DNA from: an uncultured Clostridia bacterium
GTDB lineage: Bacteria > Bacillota > Clostridia > Oscillospirales > Oscillospiraceae
Length of the DNA: 34,852 nt
NCBI GenBank assembly: GCA_937858235.1
Contig: CALLZZ010000368.1
Location: 1-34,852, forward strand
Reading direction: 5' to 3'
Below are positions 23,852 to 31,617 of this stretch, piece by piece. Each line of letters starts with the position of its first letter. The stretch's first letter is position 1. Under the pieces are notes generated by a model that saw only the letters and a program-made list of their open reading frames with translations, did not search any database and was not told the DNA's origin. The translations under genes and the position numbers were made by a program.

Positions 23852-24234
23852 CAGACCATCTCCATAGTCTGTGCAGGAGCCTTGACCGGTGCGCTGTTTT
23901 TTACTTTGCCTACGGCGAAGCCGATTTCCTGTTCCATTACCCGGCGTATCGGAATTCCAAGTCTGGACGCTTCCTCAATTTCGAGATACATCCCCGGTGA
24001 AATATGATCGCCGTAGCACCACAGCTCGTCGCAGCGGGATAGCATGGCCAGCCCCATATCCAGTCCAAGCTGACGCTGTTTTGGCTGATGTTCATCCAGA
24101 ATTGCGGGATACAGCAAGTGGGGCGCAAAAAAAGCGTGCCCCTCATTCATCACATGGCGACACGCTTTCTTGGCAAATTCCGTATTTCTTTCAACGTCCC
24201 CGGCATAAGGGGACGCTACATAGATTAATTTCAT
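23851..24234 (-). CDS. DUF4406-type nucleoside deoxyribosyltransferase-like protein
   Basis: The 127-residue protein begins IYVASPYAGDVERNTEFA, the hallmark of the DUF4406 branch of the nucleoside 2-deoxyribosyltransferase/TIR-like Rossmann fold. CDELWCYGDHISPGMYLEIE (about 68-87) supplies the acidic residues near the nucleotide site. Relatives bind or hydrolyse nucleotides, and their job in mobile elements is not settled. The gene overlaps the methyltransferase start in TGATG, so the two are made together, suggesting a shared role in DNA modification or defence evasion (inference). The tail ends AQTMEMV, resembling other element proteins here. Confidence 0.85.
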   Translation of the reverse strand: MKLIYVASPYAGDVERNTEFAKKACRHVMNEGHAFFAPHLLYPAILDEHQPKQRQLGLDMGLAMLSRCDELWCYGDHISPGMYLEIEEASRLGIPIRRVMEQEIGFAVGKVKNSAPVKAPAQTMEMV

Positions 24235-24253
24235 AGGCTTTTCCTTTCTAAAG

Positions 24254-25159
24254 TTATTTCGGCGCTACCGCCTGTACCACGGTTCGAGTGGTATTCACAG
24301 CGGCCTGTGCGGTATAAACGGCAGACATCAGATTTGCCTTTGTGCTGGTATCCAGGCCAAAGGCTCCGGCAATTCTCGGCACTTCACCGGCGGACAACAT
24401 CAGTCCAAGCCCCAGCAAGGCATGGGTTCTCAGAACCATAAGCCCCGCGGCAAGGATGGTCGCCTGCAAAAAGGTTGTCAGGCACAGACCGATAATCTGC
24501 TTGCACCATTGGATAAATCCGTCAATGTAACCACGGGGAACAGAGAACATATACAAGCTGCCCACAGCAATCTGGATCAGCAAGATACCTCCCCGTTTTA
24601 AGTTAGAAAAGAACACTTTAATCACGGCATATCCCATCATGATAATCATAAAGAGCATCATGATAGGGCTTGTAATAGCGGATATCCCTCCAAAGATACC
24701 GGAACCCATGGCGCCGCCGATGTCCGGCGAAGCGCGAAGCTCTGCAATAATGTTTCCGGCGAGGTCGCTGAAGCTGGTGCCATATCCGGTGATTCCCGCC
24801 GTGAGGCTGCTCTGGAGATTAACCGACAGCTTGAACAGCTCCACCGGCAGGATTGTAAAAAGAGACACCGCCATAAAACCTTTGAGGGCGTTTAAGGCGG
24901 TGTCCTTTATGCTGCCACGGCCGTGCTGGTATTCAATGCCGGTTTCAAATACCGAGACTACAAGTCCGGTTCCGTACAGCGCCCAAGCCAGATAAGAAAA
25001 AAACAATACGATGGACTGTACCCATTCCATGGAGAACAACTCCACACCCATGTTTCCCATTTGTGCAAAAAAGTCGGCAAGAAAGCCAACCACCTGTCCG
25101 TAGAGCCATTCAATGATTTGATCCATGACGGTTCCCAGAACAAAATCCCATATGAACAT
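24254..25159 (-). CDS. VirB6/TrbL-like polytopic membrane protein
   Basis: VirB6-type proteins form the inner-membrane part of the conjugation channel. This 301-residue protein has five to six hydrophobic segments (about 50-70, 90-106, 146-166, 170-190, 196-215 and 222-245). It begins MFIWDFVLGTVMDQIIEWLYG-like, with an amphipathic first helix, and ends in a soluble stretch rich in Ala, Thr and Val. This fits the CD1112-type VirB6 proteins of clostridial elements. I chose the ATG at 25159, nine bases after GGGAGGTG; a frame opening at 25195 would start inside the terminator. The ribosome site lies in the loop of a short hairpin (25160-25179). Confidence 0.88.
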   Translation of the reverse strand: MFIWDFVLGTVMDQIIEWLYGQVVGFLADFFAQMGNMGVELFSMEWVQSIVLFFSYLAWALYGTGLVVSVFETGIEYQHGRGSIKDTALNALKGFMAVSLFTILPVELFKLSVNLQSSLTAGITGYGTSFSDLAGNIIAELRASPDIGGAMGSGIFGGISAITSPIMMLFMIIMMGYAVIKVFFSNLKRGGILLIQIAVGSLYMFSVPRGYIDGFIQWCKQIIGLCLTTFLQATILAAGLMVLRTHALLGLGLMLSAGEVPRIAGAFGLDTSTKANLMSAVYTAQAAVNTTRTVVQAVAPK

Positions 25160-25179
25160 TTGAGGTTCACCTCCCTCAA
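25160..25179 (-). promoter_or_regulatory. Short hairpin around the ribosome site of the VirB6-like gene
   Basis: On the minus strand TTGAGG (25179-25174) and CCTCAA (25165-25160) can form a 6-bp stem whose 8-base loop is GAGGTGAA, the Shine-Dalgarno core. The stem directly precedes the start codon, so it may modulate initiation. The stem is short and could be chance. Confidence 0.4.
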
Positions 25180-25182
25180 GAA

Positions 25183-25219
25183 ATATTAAAAACATACCGC
25201 AGTTTTACTTGCGGTATGT
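25183..25219 (-). terminator. Intrinsic terminator upstream of the VirB6-like gene
   Basis: On the minus strand ACATACCGCA (25219-25210) pairs exactly with TGCGGTATGT (25201-25192), a 10-bp stem with an 8-base loop, followed by TTTTAATATTT. It closes the unit upstream, so virB6 and following genes need another promoter or read-through. Confidence 0.85.
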
Positions 25220-25249
25220 TCGTCCATCTTGCATTCTACAAAATCATTG

Positions 25250-25684
25250 TCACGCCATGGTTTGCGTCATACCATTGGACATATCCTGGGTAGGTTCCTG
25301 AAAAACCTCCAGGTAATTGCCTACAGCGTCAGCGAGCTTTTCAAAATCTGCGGGGGTTGGCTGATAGGCATACCATTCCAGCTTGCCTTGATACACCCAT
25401 AAGTGCGGGCTGACTCCTTCCTAAAAGTTCGGATTGTTTACTGGTTTTGTTCCCAGAATTTCCTGAAAACGAAGGAGGGTACTGTCTACTACACCTTCGT
25501 TCCGGTTGATAAGCGATACTTTGAGTGCTTCGTAATGATTGGCATGTCCCAAGGTGACAAATTCTGCACGGATGCGGAGACTATCACTGATTTTTCCGTA
25601 GCAAGTTCTTCCGACAAACCTTGTATCGGAAAAAATCGCATCATGGTCGAAGAGCTTTCGCAGTTCTTTTTCAAATGTAGTCAT
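25250..25684 (-). pseudogene. Element-borne hypothetical gene interrupted by one in-frame amber codon
   Basis: The frame starts at an ATG at 25684 after AGGAGGAACAG and stops at TAG (25421-25423) after 87 codons. The same frame then continues open for 56 codons to TGA at 25250-25252, reading SPHLWVYQGKLEWYAYQPTP, then DFEKLADAVGNYLEVF. From memory, related proteins of clostridial elements read through as one protein of about 140 residues, with NPNF joined directly to a GxxPHLWxYxxKxEWYVYxPTP segment. The break thus looks like a single base change to TAG. Function of the family is unknown; it has no membrane segment. Both halves look conserved, so the loss is recent, or the codon is read through. 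Confidence 0.72.
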
Positions 25685-26002
25685 ATACTGTTCCTCCTGT
25701 CACCTCCAAAAAAAGTTGTTCAACAGAATCCGTGTTTTGGCTCTATTTTTCAAAAATAAGTTGTTCAAAATTGCTTTTTTCATTTTCATCGTCCTTTTGT
25801 AAAATTCTTTGTTTCTTGCTTTTAAGCATTGGATTTCAAAATAAGTTGTTCAATAGATACTGTCTGAAATGCTGATTTTATGTGATAAACCGTCCTTATC
25901 TTGCTTGATGAGAACGGTTTGCTCCACGAAATTTGAATAACTATTTTTCTTGTTGAACAAGTTATTTTTTAATTGAATAACTTAATTTTAAATTTACACC
26001 TC
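25685..26002. repeat. AT-rich non-coding stretch with six copies of a TTGAAcAACTT-type motif
   Basis: No gene is visible in these 318 bases. AAGTTGTTCAA occurs exactly at 25713-25723, 25758-25768 and 25843-25853, usually preceded by AAAAT. The inverse form occurs at 25933-25943 (TTGAATAACTA), 25953-25963 (TTGAACAAGTT) and 25973-25983 (TTGAATAACTT), spaced exactly 20 bases apart. The arms of a separate dyad, AAACCGT (25887-25893) and ACGGTTT (25914-25920), sit between the two groups. The layout suggests cooperative binding sites for a regulator or partition-type protein ahead of the gene at 25684. Confidence 0.7.
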
Positions 26003-26344
26003 CTACATTCCGAGAATTGTCCAGATATATAGCGGAGCCGTCAGCGTGAACACAAGGCAGGCGAACAGAATAGCCGGTGCGGCCCATTCGAACTGACCAT
26101 GCTTCCGATAATCAAAATACGCCATCCCCAATTTGGCAAAGAAGAACACTGCCAAAATGAGGTCAATGGCGGGAAACACCACGTTGTTGACAACCGTCTT
26201 GATCTGACCGGAGGCGTCCCGCCAAGTACCCTCAATAGCCCCTGCCACATCCCCGGTCGGAGCGGCGTATGCTGTCGTACTAAACGCAAAGGCTACCATG
26301 AGGGCAAAAGTCAAAACAAGAGCTGTTTTCTTGTATTTCTTCAT
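26003..26344 (-). CDS. DUF3852-type small membrane protein, probable VirB2-like pilin
   Basis: The 113-residue protein starts at the ATG at 26344, seven bases after AGGTGG; the longer frame from 26455 runs into the gene upstream. It has a signal peptide (MKKYKKTALVLTFALMVAFA, cleavage probably after TAYA near residue 29), a short polar region with VAGAIEGTWRDASGQIKTVV, and two hydrophobic helices (about 55-72 and 87-110). This signal-plus-two-helices design is that of VirB2/TrbC pilins, and I recall the same pattern as DUF3852 in clostridial elements. A pilin or channel role is inferred from size and topology. Confidence 0.75.
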   Translation of the reverse strand: MKKYKKTALVLTFALMVAFAFSTTAYAAPTGDVAGAIEGTWRDASGQIKTVVNNVVFPAIDLILAVFFFAKLGMAYFDYRKHGQFEWAAPAILFACLVFTLTAPLYIWTILGM

Positions 26345-26376
26345 AAAGACCACCTTTCCAAAGTTAAGAAAAGACC

Positions 26377-26392
26377 GCAGAAATACTTCTGC
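26377..26392. repeat. Small hairpin between the secreted-protein gene and the DUF3852 gene
   Basis: GCAGAA (26377-26382) and TTCTGC (26387-26392) form a 6-bp stem with a 4-base loop in the 75-base gap after the large secreted-protein gene. On the minus strand TCTTTTC follows nearby, so it may be a weak terminator or RNA-processing site. Confidence 0.4.
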
Positions 26393-26418
26393 AGCCTTGC
26401 TCTTTTTCTGATATTTTA

Positions 26419-28104
26419 TTAAGGATTGAGGGGGGCGACATGCCAGTCGCTCCACAAATTCCCGCGAATTGTAAGGGAGTCAGTGAGGTTGGCGGACAGC
26501 ATCCCATCCGGCGTCCACCCATCAATGAGCCAAGTGTTAACGGTATAGGCTCCATCAGGCATCCAAATCGGGCTGAAATGAGTGCGATTTTTATAAGTGG
26601 AATAAGGATTACGTTGAAATTCAAACCGCCCCGAACCCATACGTTCTAAAAGCCGCCAGTAGGTTTCATAACCAAACTCCGGGAAGTAGCTGACCGCATT
26701 CTGCGGCTGAGTAACTGCTGAGCTTTGGTTGGAGCTGACACTTCCGATAACTGTCTGATTGATGCCGTATCCTGATTTCATTGTCCTTCCGCTGGCAGTA
26801 GGGTTACGGTTGTCACACTTGATGCTCATGGCAGCGGTCAGACTGGCGCTGTAGCGATCCAGGTCAAATTCCCACCATCCGTGATCGCACCAATATCCAT
26901 CTTCATCATCCCCATGCCATACCCAGTACTCTTGCCACCACGGCCGCCAAACACTCCAATTTGCCGTGCTTTTTATCGCTCTGTTCGGAACAGCGGCGAT
27001 ACGGTAGCTGTCGTTGCGGTCATCGGCTACGGGATTAGGCGGAGAATTTTTGTCAAGATCAACGATTTTTACATTGAGGGTGGTTTTGGCGGTGCTTCCG
27101 GGACCGGATACCGTCACATGGATTGTCAATGTCTGCTCAGTATCCGGGGTTTTCCATTTTACCCACGCAAGCTGACTGTCTCCTTCAGGATAATAAACAT
27201 TACCCACGTTGTAGGTTCGCCCACCGATATTAAAGCTGACACGGGTGGGCCTGTCGGGGTCGGATTGACCGCCGCTGACTCTGATTGCCGTAATGACATC
27301 CGTGTTCACACGGTACTCATAATCGTAGACGTCAATCTGAGGTTCCTCCGGCTTTTCTGTAAAACGGACAATGCCAAGCCCAAGGCTGGACTTGATGTCC
27401 GCATTGGAAGCGGCGCTTGTTTTGCTTCCTCCCCATGCGGGATAGCCGAGATCACTTACTTCAAGAAACATGGCGAGGGGCAGATTCTTGTGCGTGAGTG
27501 ACACCATACGCCGCCTTAAAAAGCCGCTTGTCTGCTCATCGTAGAGCGCAGCTTCGGTAGCGGTGGTGGCGATCATAACACCTTCAAATTTGTAGTAGGC
27601 GATGGGTTCCAAAAGAATTTTATACTCTCCGCCGATGAGGATGTCATAATCCATGCCTGTAACCTCTGCGATACGCTTAACCACGTATTCGGAACAGAAG
27701 TATTTTTTGATGGCCTCAATGTTGTTGCTGCCGTTAGTGCTGATGATGCGGGGCATGGTCTGTCCAGGGTTAATAAATTTATACGGGTCTACACTTGGTA
27801 CGAGTGTCTGGCCGTTCGTATAACTGATTTTACTTTTCCCTCCAAAGTGTAGCCGAACATTGCTGGGGGTTTTATTTGTAAAATCCACCGGTGTAGTAAC
27901 AACCGCATGGTCGCTCGCGCGAACCACTGTGACACGCACACCTTCATTACCGGGACTCCATGAGTTGGTGCTGGTTCCGCTGCCCATGCCGCCGCCTCCG
28001 CCGTCAATGTTCCCGCTGCCGCCGGTGTCGGCAAAAGCAGTCATCGGGCAGAGCAGACAAAAAATAAGGAACATCGGCAAGACTCTCAAAAGCAATTTTT
28101 TCAT
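26419..28104 (-). CDS. Large secreted, Trp/Tyr-rich hypothetical protein (561 aa)
   Basis: I do not know the family. The start is the ATG at 28104, after GGAGGTCAGG; the frame upstream of it runs through a terminator and is not coding. A signal peptide is clear (MKKLLLRVLPMFLIFCLLCP, cleavage probably after AFA near residue 24). A Gly/Ser-rich stretch (about 25-45) follows, then a long extracellular part with beta-rich segments. The C-terminal half is exceptionally aromatic (WSVWRPWWQEYWVWHG at about 395-410, WCDHGWWEFDLDRY). No LPXTG anchor or membrane segment is seen at the end. In a transfer region it may be a surface adhesin or part of the mating contact. The acid-aromatic cluster might bind carbohydrate (inference). 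Confidence 0.85.
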   Translation of the reverse strand: MKKLLLRVLPMFLIFCLLCPMTAFADTGGSGNIDGGGGGMGSGTSTNSWSPGNEGVRVTVVRASDHAVVTTPVDFTNKTPSNVRLHFGGKSKISYTNGQTLVPSVDPYKFINPGQTMPRIISTNGSNNIEAIKKYFCSEYVVKRIAEVTGMDYDILIGGEYKILLEPIAYYKFEGVMIATTATEAALYDEQTSGFLRRRMVSLTHKNLPLAMFLEVSDLGYPAWGGSKTSAASNADIKSSLGLGIVRFTEKPEEPQIDVYDYEYRVNTDVITAIRVSGGQSDPDRPTRVSFNIGGRTYNVGNVYYPEGDSQLAWVKWKTPDTEQTLTIHVTVSGPGSTAKTTLNVKIVDLDKNSPPNPVADDRNDSYRIAAVPNRAIKSTANWSVWRPWWQEYWVWHGDDEDGYWCDHGWWEFDLDRYSASLTAAMSIKCDNRNPTASGRTMKSGYGINQTVIGSVSSNQSSAVTQPQNAVSYFPEFGYETYWRLLERMGSGRFEFQRNPYSTYKNRTHFSPIWMPDGAYTVNTWLIDGWTPDGMLSANLTDSLTIRGNLWSDWHVAPLNP

Positions 28105-28122
28105 CCTGACCTCCTTTTTTGC

Positions 28123-28158
28123 AAAAGAAAAAGGCACGGTATCTTTCAACCGTACCTT
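28123..28158 (-). terminator. Intrinsic terminator after the DUF6550 gene
   Basis: On the minus strand AAGGTACGGT (28158-28149) pairs with ACCGTGCCTT (28140-28131), 10 positions with one G-U, across an 8-base loop, followed by TTTCTTTT. It lies 20 bases after the DUF6550 stop. Confidence 0.8.
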
Positions 28159-28177
28159 CATACATATAAACATTGTT

Positions 28178-28735
28178 TTAATCCATAATGCCAACCCGCT
28201 TGTTGATATCGCCGTCACCATCCACAGTGGTTCCTTGTCCATCCCCAATATCACCGATCCACCCAAAACCCGGCACATAAATCTTGCCGTCCTTGGTTTC
28301 GCCGCCCTGGGGCTGACTTTCACTTTTGGGTGTCTCTTTCGGCTGTTCCACCTTGTCATGGTCGACAGCAGTGGGAGGCTCGGTGACTTTTTCACCGTTA
28401 GGCTTTTGCGTAGGGTCTTGGAGCTGTTCCTCGGTATATTCTGGCTTGCTCACATCGCCCTGAATGGTCTGCTCGGTGCCACTGGAAACCGCACCATTGT
28501 CGGTGCTTGTCGGCTGGGTGGTGTCAGAAGGGGCTATGGTGACATCTTTTTCTTTCTCTGTATTTTGCGGAACCTTCGGGTCTACTGTCACATTGCTCAC
28601 ATCGGAGCTTTGAGGTGGGTGCGGATTGTCCACCGGTTTTGGACTTTTGAACTGCTGCCCAATCAGTACCACCAATACTGCACAGATGGCGAGACAACCG
28701 ATGACAGTCAGCCATTTCTTCATTTTATTATTCAT
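28178..28735 (-). CDS. DUF6550-type membrane-anchored protein
   Basis: The 185-residue protein has one membrane segment near the N-terminus (KWLTVIGCLAICAVLVVLIG, about 7-26) and no cleavage site, so it is probably anchored with most of the chain outside. Residues 30-145 are disordered and rich in Pro, Thr, Ser, Glu and Lys. The C-terminal motif KIYVPGFGWIGDI with TTVDGDGDINKRVG is distinctive and matches what I remember of DUF6550 in clostridial conjugative elements. It lies between the Tad pilus operon and the secreted-protein gene, with terminators on both sides. A spacer or stalk role on the cell surface is a guess. Confidence 0.82.
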   Translation of the reverse strand: MNNKMKKWLTVIGCLAICAVLVVLIGQQFKSPKPVDNPHPPQSSDVSNVTVDPKVPQNTEKEKDVTIAPSDTTQPTSTDNGAVSSGTEQTIQGDVSKPEYTEEQLQDPTQKPNGEKVTEPPTAVDHDKVEQPKETPKSESQPQGGETKDGKIYVPGFGWIGDIGDGQGTTVDGDGDINKRVGIMD

Positions 28736-28796
28736 AAGAGTGTCCTCCTATTTGTAAAATTTTGAGATTTACCTTGTTAAGTCACACCCTACCACG

Positions 28797-28833
28797 AACT
28801 TTTCAAAAAGTCTATCCTTACAAAATAGACTTT
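28797..28833 (-). terminator. Likely terminator of the Tad pilus operon
   Basis: On the minus strand AAAGTCTAT (28833-28825) pairs exactly with ATAGACTTT (28815-28807) over 9 bases with a 9-base loop, followed by TTGAAAAG. The stem is AT-rich and the T-run short, so it may be leaky. Confidence 0.6.
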
Positions 28834-28842
28834 CACAAAAAA

Positions 28843-29388
28843 TTAAAATCTCGGCGTGTACCCGGCACTGGTCTTGACTTTGATACGCATAGGCGGCAGC
28901 AGTTTTCCTCCAAAGGATACCGGAACCTCCAGCATGATGGTGCTGTCAGCTTTAAAGCGGGCAGAGACTTGGTCACTTGATGCGAAAGGAGCATTTCGAA
29001 TATCCACATCCAGATTCCATATTTTAAATTCCAGCTTTCCGTCAGAAGTGCGTTTTTCATGATAGCCACCACTGTAGGAAAGACCGAGGATACCGTCCAG
29101 CCTGTTATATATATCGCCGTAATCGAGACTTTCTTCAAAATCCTCCACAATGGGCTGGTAGGCTCCGCTGTAGCCTTCCCGCACACCGTGGTACACATCG
29201 TCATAGTTGTCGTTGACGGTGGAGATGACGGCAGCCTGTAATGCATCCCGCACACCCTGTGCCACAATCATAAGCCGGAAATATTCCGAAATGCCGGTAA
29301 AGACAATCAAGAGCGACAGGGTTATGGCAATGATGAGCGGAAAGCCTGAGCCGTTTTTATCTTTAAAGATACGCTTGATTTTTTCCAT
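28843..29388 (-). CDS. TadE/TadG-like pilus protein (181 aa)
   Basis: The start is the ATG at 29388 after AGGTGATG; an in-frame TTG six codons earlier is unlikely. The N-terminus MEKIKRIFKDKNGSGF is followed by one long hydrophobic segment (PLIIAITLSLLIVFTGISEY, about 17-36), the design of TadE/TadF pseudopilins. KNGSGF next to the membrane segment resembles a prepilin peptidase site. The remainder is extracellular, with YDDVYHGVREGYSGAY and a beta-rich end. The last gene of the Tad operon, it follows the DUF4320 gene by 8 bases. Assigned as TadE-like from topology and neighbourhood. Confidence 0.78.
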   Translation of the reverse strand: MEKIKRIFKDKNGSGFPLIIAITLSLLIVFTGISEYFRLMIVAQGVRDALQAAVISTVNDNYDDVYHGVREGYSGAYQPIVEDFEESLDYGDIYNRLDGILGLSYSGGYHEKRTSDGKLEFKIWNLDVDIRNAPFASSDQVSARFKADSTIMLEVPVSFGGKLLPPMRIKVKTSAGYTPRF

Positions 29389-29396
29389 CTCATCAC

Positions 29397-29792
29397 CTAC
29401 TTCCAATAGACTTCCGATTTTCCTGCGGCATCAGCCCTGAGCGTTATCGGGAAGGAGCCGAATCCTCCGAACAGTCCGATATTAGTCTGATAGGTGACCG
29501 TTACCGTGACTTCCTCGTTGAGCTGAATCCTTCCGGTTTTCGACCATGCCACTGTAGGGCTCAGACCGGTCTTTTCCCGTAGATACTGTTCACGGCGTTC
29601 GGTTTCACTGCCGACCTGGCCGGAAATTTCCGCTTCTCGAATGAGCTCTGCGGCAAAGGTGTCAATCTGCTGCTTTTGGATGTAGACAGGAAACACATTC
29701 ACGGCAAGGGCGATGACCAGCATAGCACATAAAACCAGCACCGCTACATCGATATATCCCTCGCCATTCTTACTTTTCAGGATTTTCAGCAC
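29397..29792 (-). CDS. DUF4320-type TadE-like pseudopilin (131 aa)
   Basis: The start is a GTG at 29792 after AGGTGACC. The beginning KSKNGEGYIDVAVLVLCAML (about 6-25) has the same KNG-x-G-aromatic site before a hydrophobic helix as the next gene, fitting a TadE-like pseudopilin. It matches the DUF4320 family as I know it from clostridial elements. Residues 40-70 are helical (QQIDTFAAELIREAEI), then a beta-rich end with VTVTVTYQTNIGLFGGFG. It lies 15 bases after the TadC-like gene. Confidence 0.85.
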   Translation of the reverse strand: MLKILKSKNGEGYIDVAVLVLCAMLVIALAVNVFPVYIQKQQIDTFAAELIREAEISGQVGSETERREQYLREKTGLSPTVAWSKTGRIQLNEEVTVTVTYQTNIGLFGGFGSFPITLRADAAGKSEVYWK

Positions 29793-29807
29793 GTGGTCAC
29801 CTCCAAC

Positions 29808-30677
29808 TTAAAACATTCCGCCGAGGGATGTGATGATTTCATAGACAATAATCGCCATGTAGGTCATGATGAAGCACATGAGCATGGCAAAAGAGAACAC
29901 ACGGATTTTCGGCGGAATTTTCATAGCCTGTGATTTCAGACGTTGGAGCTCCAACTGCTTCATATCGTGCGAAAGCATCTGAAAGTACATCACCCCATCA
30001 TCCCCGCGCAGTACACCGATCAGCCCCCTTGTAATATCCGAGAGCATTGGCGAATTAAACCTTGCTTCAAAGCGAGTCAGAGCCGCTTCGTAGCTGGAGG
30101 AACGCATGTCTGCCGTAAGAATATCAAGCTCTGCCGCAAAGTCCTCGCCTGCATTTCTTTTGAAATTTTCCAATATGGACAGCACATCCCGGCTGGCTTT
30201 CAGTTCCTGGGTGATGGTTGCAACAAAGCGTGGCAGTTCCTGCTCGATTTTACCTCGCTTGGCCGCCAGAGCTTCATCTGCCTTACGGACTTCCTTGAAG
30301 TAGACCAGTATGGCAGTAAAAAGCATGGGGGCCAGCAGCGGCAGGACGATAAGGCATGGAATGATGCAAAGCGCAATACTCATCGCCTTGACAATTGCCA
30401 TTGCCATAAACAGTTCCGGTGAGTCGGAAAATCCTGCTGCCGACAGGACATTTGCCATTCGGCTTTTTTTATATTCATCCATACGGATGTAGTGGCATAG
30501 CCGGATAGCTGCATTGCGCAGCAGCATATCGATGGTTTTGGACTTCTCCTTAGTCTGCTTTCCTGACGACAGAATTGCCTTTTGGGTGGCGAGAGTGGGC
30601 AGCCGCAGCAGATCGGCGGCAATGAAAAAGAGCCCCGCCGACAGGAGGACTCCGAATAGAAAGAGATAGATTGTCAT
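29808..30677 (-). CDS. tadC: TadC-like inner-membrane platform protein (T2SS F domain)
   Basis: The 290-residue protein has an N-terminal membrane segment (about 4-20), a soluble segment with a T2SSF-type fold (about 130-250) and a C-terminal membrane pair (from about 260, FSFAMLMCFIMTYMAIIVYE). With TadB it forms the platform on which CpaF/TadA acts. The ATG at 30677 follows AGGAGGACGCC, 10 bases after the TadB stop. Which of the two platform genes is TadB and which TadC is set by gene order, not by residues. Confidence 0.85.
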   Translation of the reverse strand: MTIYLFLFGVLLSAGLFFIAADLLRLPTLATQKAILSSGKQTKEKSKTIDMLLRNAAIRLCHYIRMDEYKKSRMANVLSAAGFSDSPELFMAMAIVKAMSIALCIIPCLIVLPLLAPMLFTAILVYFKEVRKADEALAAKRGKIEQELPRFVATITQELKASRDVLSILENFKRNAGEDFAAELDILTADMRSSSYEAALTRFEARFNSPMLSDITRGLIGVLRGDDGVMYFQMLSHDMKQLELQRLKSQAMKIPPKIRVFSFAMLMCFIMTYMAIIVYEIITSLGGMF

Positions 30678-30687
30678 AGGCGTCCTC

Positions 30688-31617
30688 CTATCTTCGATAT
30701 TCAATGGGCTGGGTCAGCTTAATGACAAAGGCTGTGGAAACAAACATTACGGCGGCACAGATGGTCAGGATAATCTGCCCCAATGGTGTGTGCATCAGCG
30801 TGTGATACCAGTCCTGATTCAAAAAATGGAGGAGCGGTATATTGCCGATGACAAGAACCTGCATGACGATGAATTCCTTTCGGGGCTCAAAAACCATGTT
30901 TTCCAGCTCAGCGTTGACCACACGCATATCGCTGAGCTTGCTGACGATGGGAGTCAGGGTGGTTTTGAGACTGCGGTCATGCTGACAAGCAATGAGGGCA
31001 TCGCACCACTCGGCATATACAGTGTTGTCAATCCGGCTTTTCAGATCATGGAGAGCCGCCGTTACATCCGGGTCTATTAACTTAATACGGGATACAAATT
31101 CCTTGAATACGGACAGCACAGGCGGGTTCAGGTATGGGAGATTTTCCTCCACCGCCGTCAGAATATCCTCGTTTCTAAGGTAGGCCGTGGTGATGATGCT
31201 AAGCGCCGTTTCAAGCTCCGCCGCAATGTCCTTTTTGAAGTGGCCGGCAGTGAGCTTTACCCACCAGAAGGGCAGGAACATACAGCCTATCGCCATTACA
31301 GGAATAAGAAAAAAGTTTGAGAGCATGATGGCGATGGATGCGCCCACGGCAAAAAATAACAGGGACAGGACGCAGAGCATGGGAAAGCGTTCCGTCCTTC
31401 CGGTTACTCTAAGAATCGATTGCACTTCGTCTATTTCACGGCGCAGATAGGACTTCTTTTTTCTGCGGGTGAACTCGTCCAGCTCATCACGGAGGGATTT
31501 GGGTCTGCCGGTGAGCTTTGTGAATACGGCGGAAGTAAATTCCATTGGCGTAAGACCGAACAGAATAAAAAAGCCTGCAATCATTCCGATGCAAGCAATT
31601 AAAAGTATTGTTGTCAT
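30688..31617 (-). CDS. tadB: TadB-like inner-membrane platform protein (T2SS F domain)
   Basis: The 309-residue protein has an N-terminal membrane segment (about 2-22), a charged cytoplasmic stretch (FTRRKKKSYLRREIDEVQ, about 49-66), two central segments (about 83-118), a T2SSF-type region (about 130-240) and a C-terminal segment (about 283-303). It overlaps the CpaF stop by 4 bases (ATGA). This gene pair plus CpaF is the core assembly machine of Tad/Flp pili. Confidence 0.87.
   Translation of the reverse strand: MTTILLIACIGMIAGFFILFGLTPMEFTSAVFTKLTGRPKSLRDELDEFTRRKKKSYLRREIDEVQSILRVTGRTERFPMLCVLSLLFFAVGASIAIMLSNFFLIPVMAIGCMFLPFWWVKLTAGHFKKDIAAELETALSIITTAYLRNEDILTAVEENLPYLNPPVLSVFKEFVSRIKLIDPDVTAALHDLKSRIDNTVYAEWCDALIACQHDRSLKTTLTPIVSKLSDMRVVNAELENMVFEPRKEFIVMQVLVIGNIPLLHFLNQDWYHTLMHTPLGQIILTICAAVMFVSTAFVIKLTQPIEYRR

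Noticed and set aside
25713..25983. CRISPR array
   Set aside because: The repeats are only 11-16 bases, occur in both orientations, and have no uniform spacers or cas genes.
26345..26455. N-terminal extension of the DUF3852 gene
   Set aside because: It overlaps the end of the upstream gene and lacks a ribosome site. The ATG at 26344 begins a clear signal peptide.
28105..28395. N-terminal extension of the large secreted protein
   Set aside because: It runs through the DUF6550 gene in another frame and the terminator stem. The ATG at 28104 has a strong ribosome site and opens a signal peptide.
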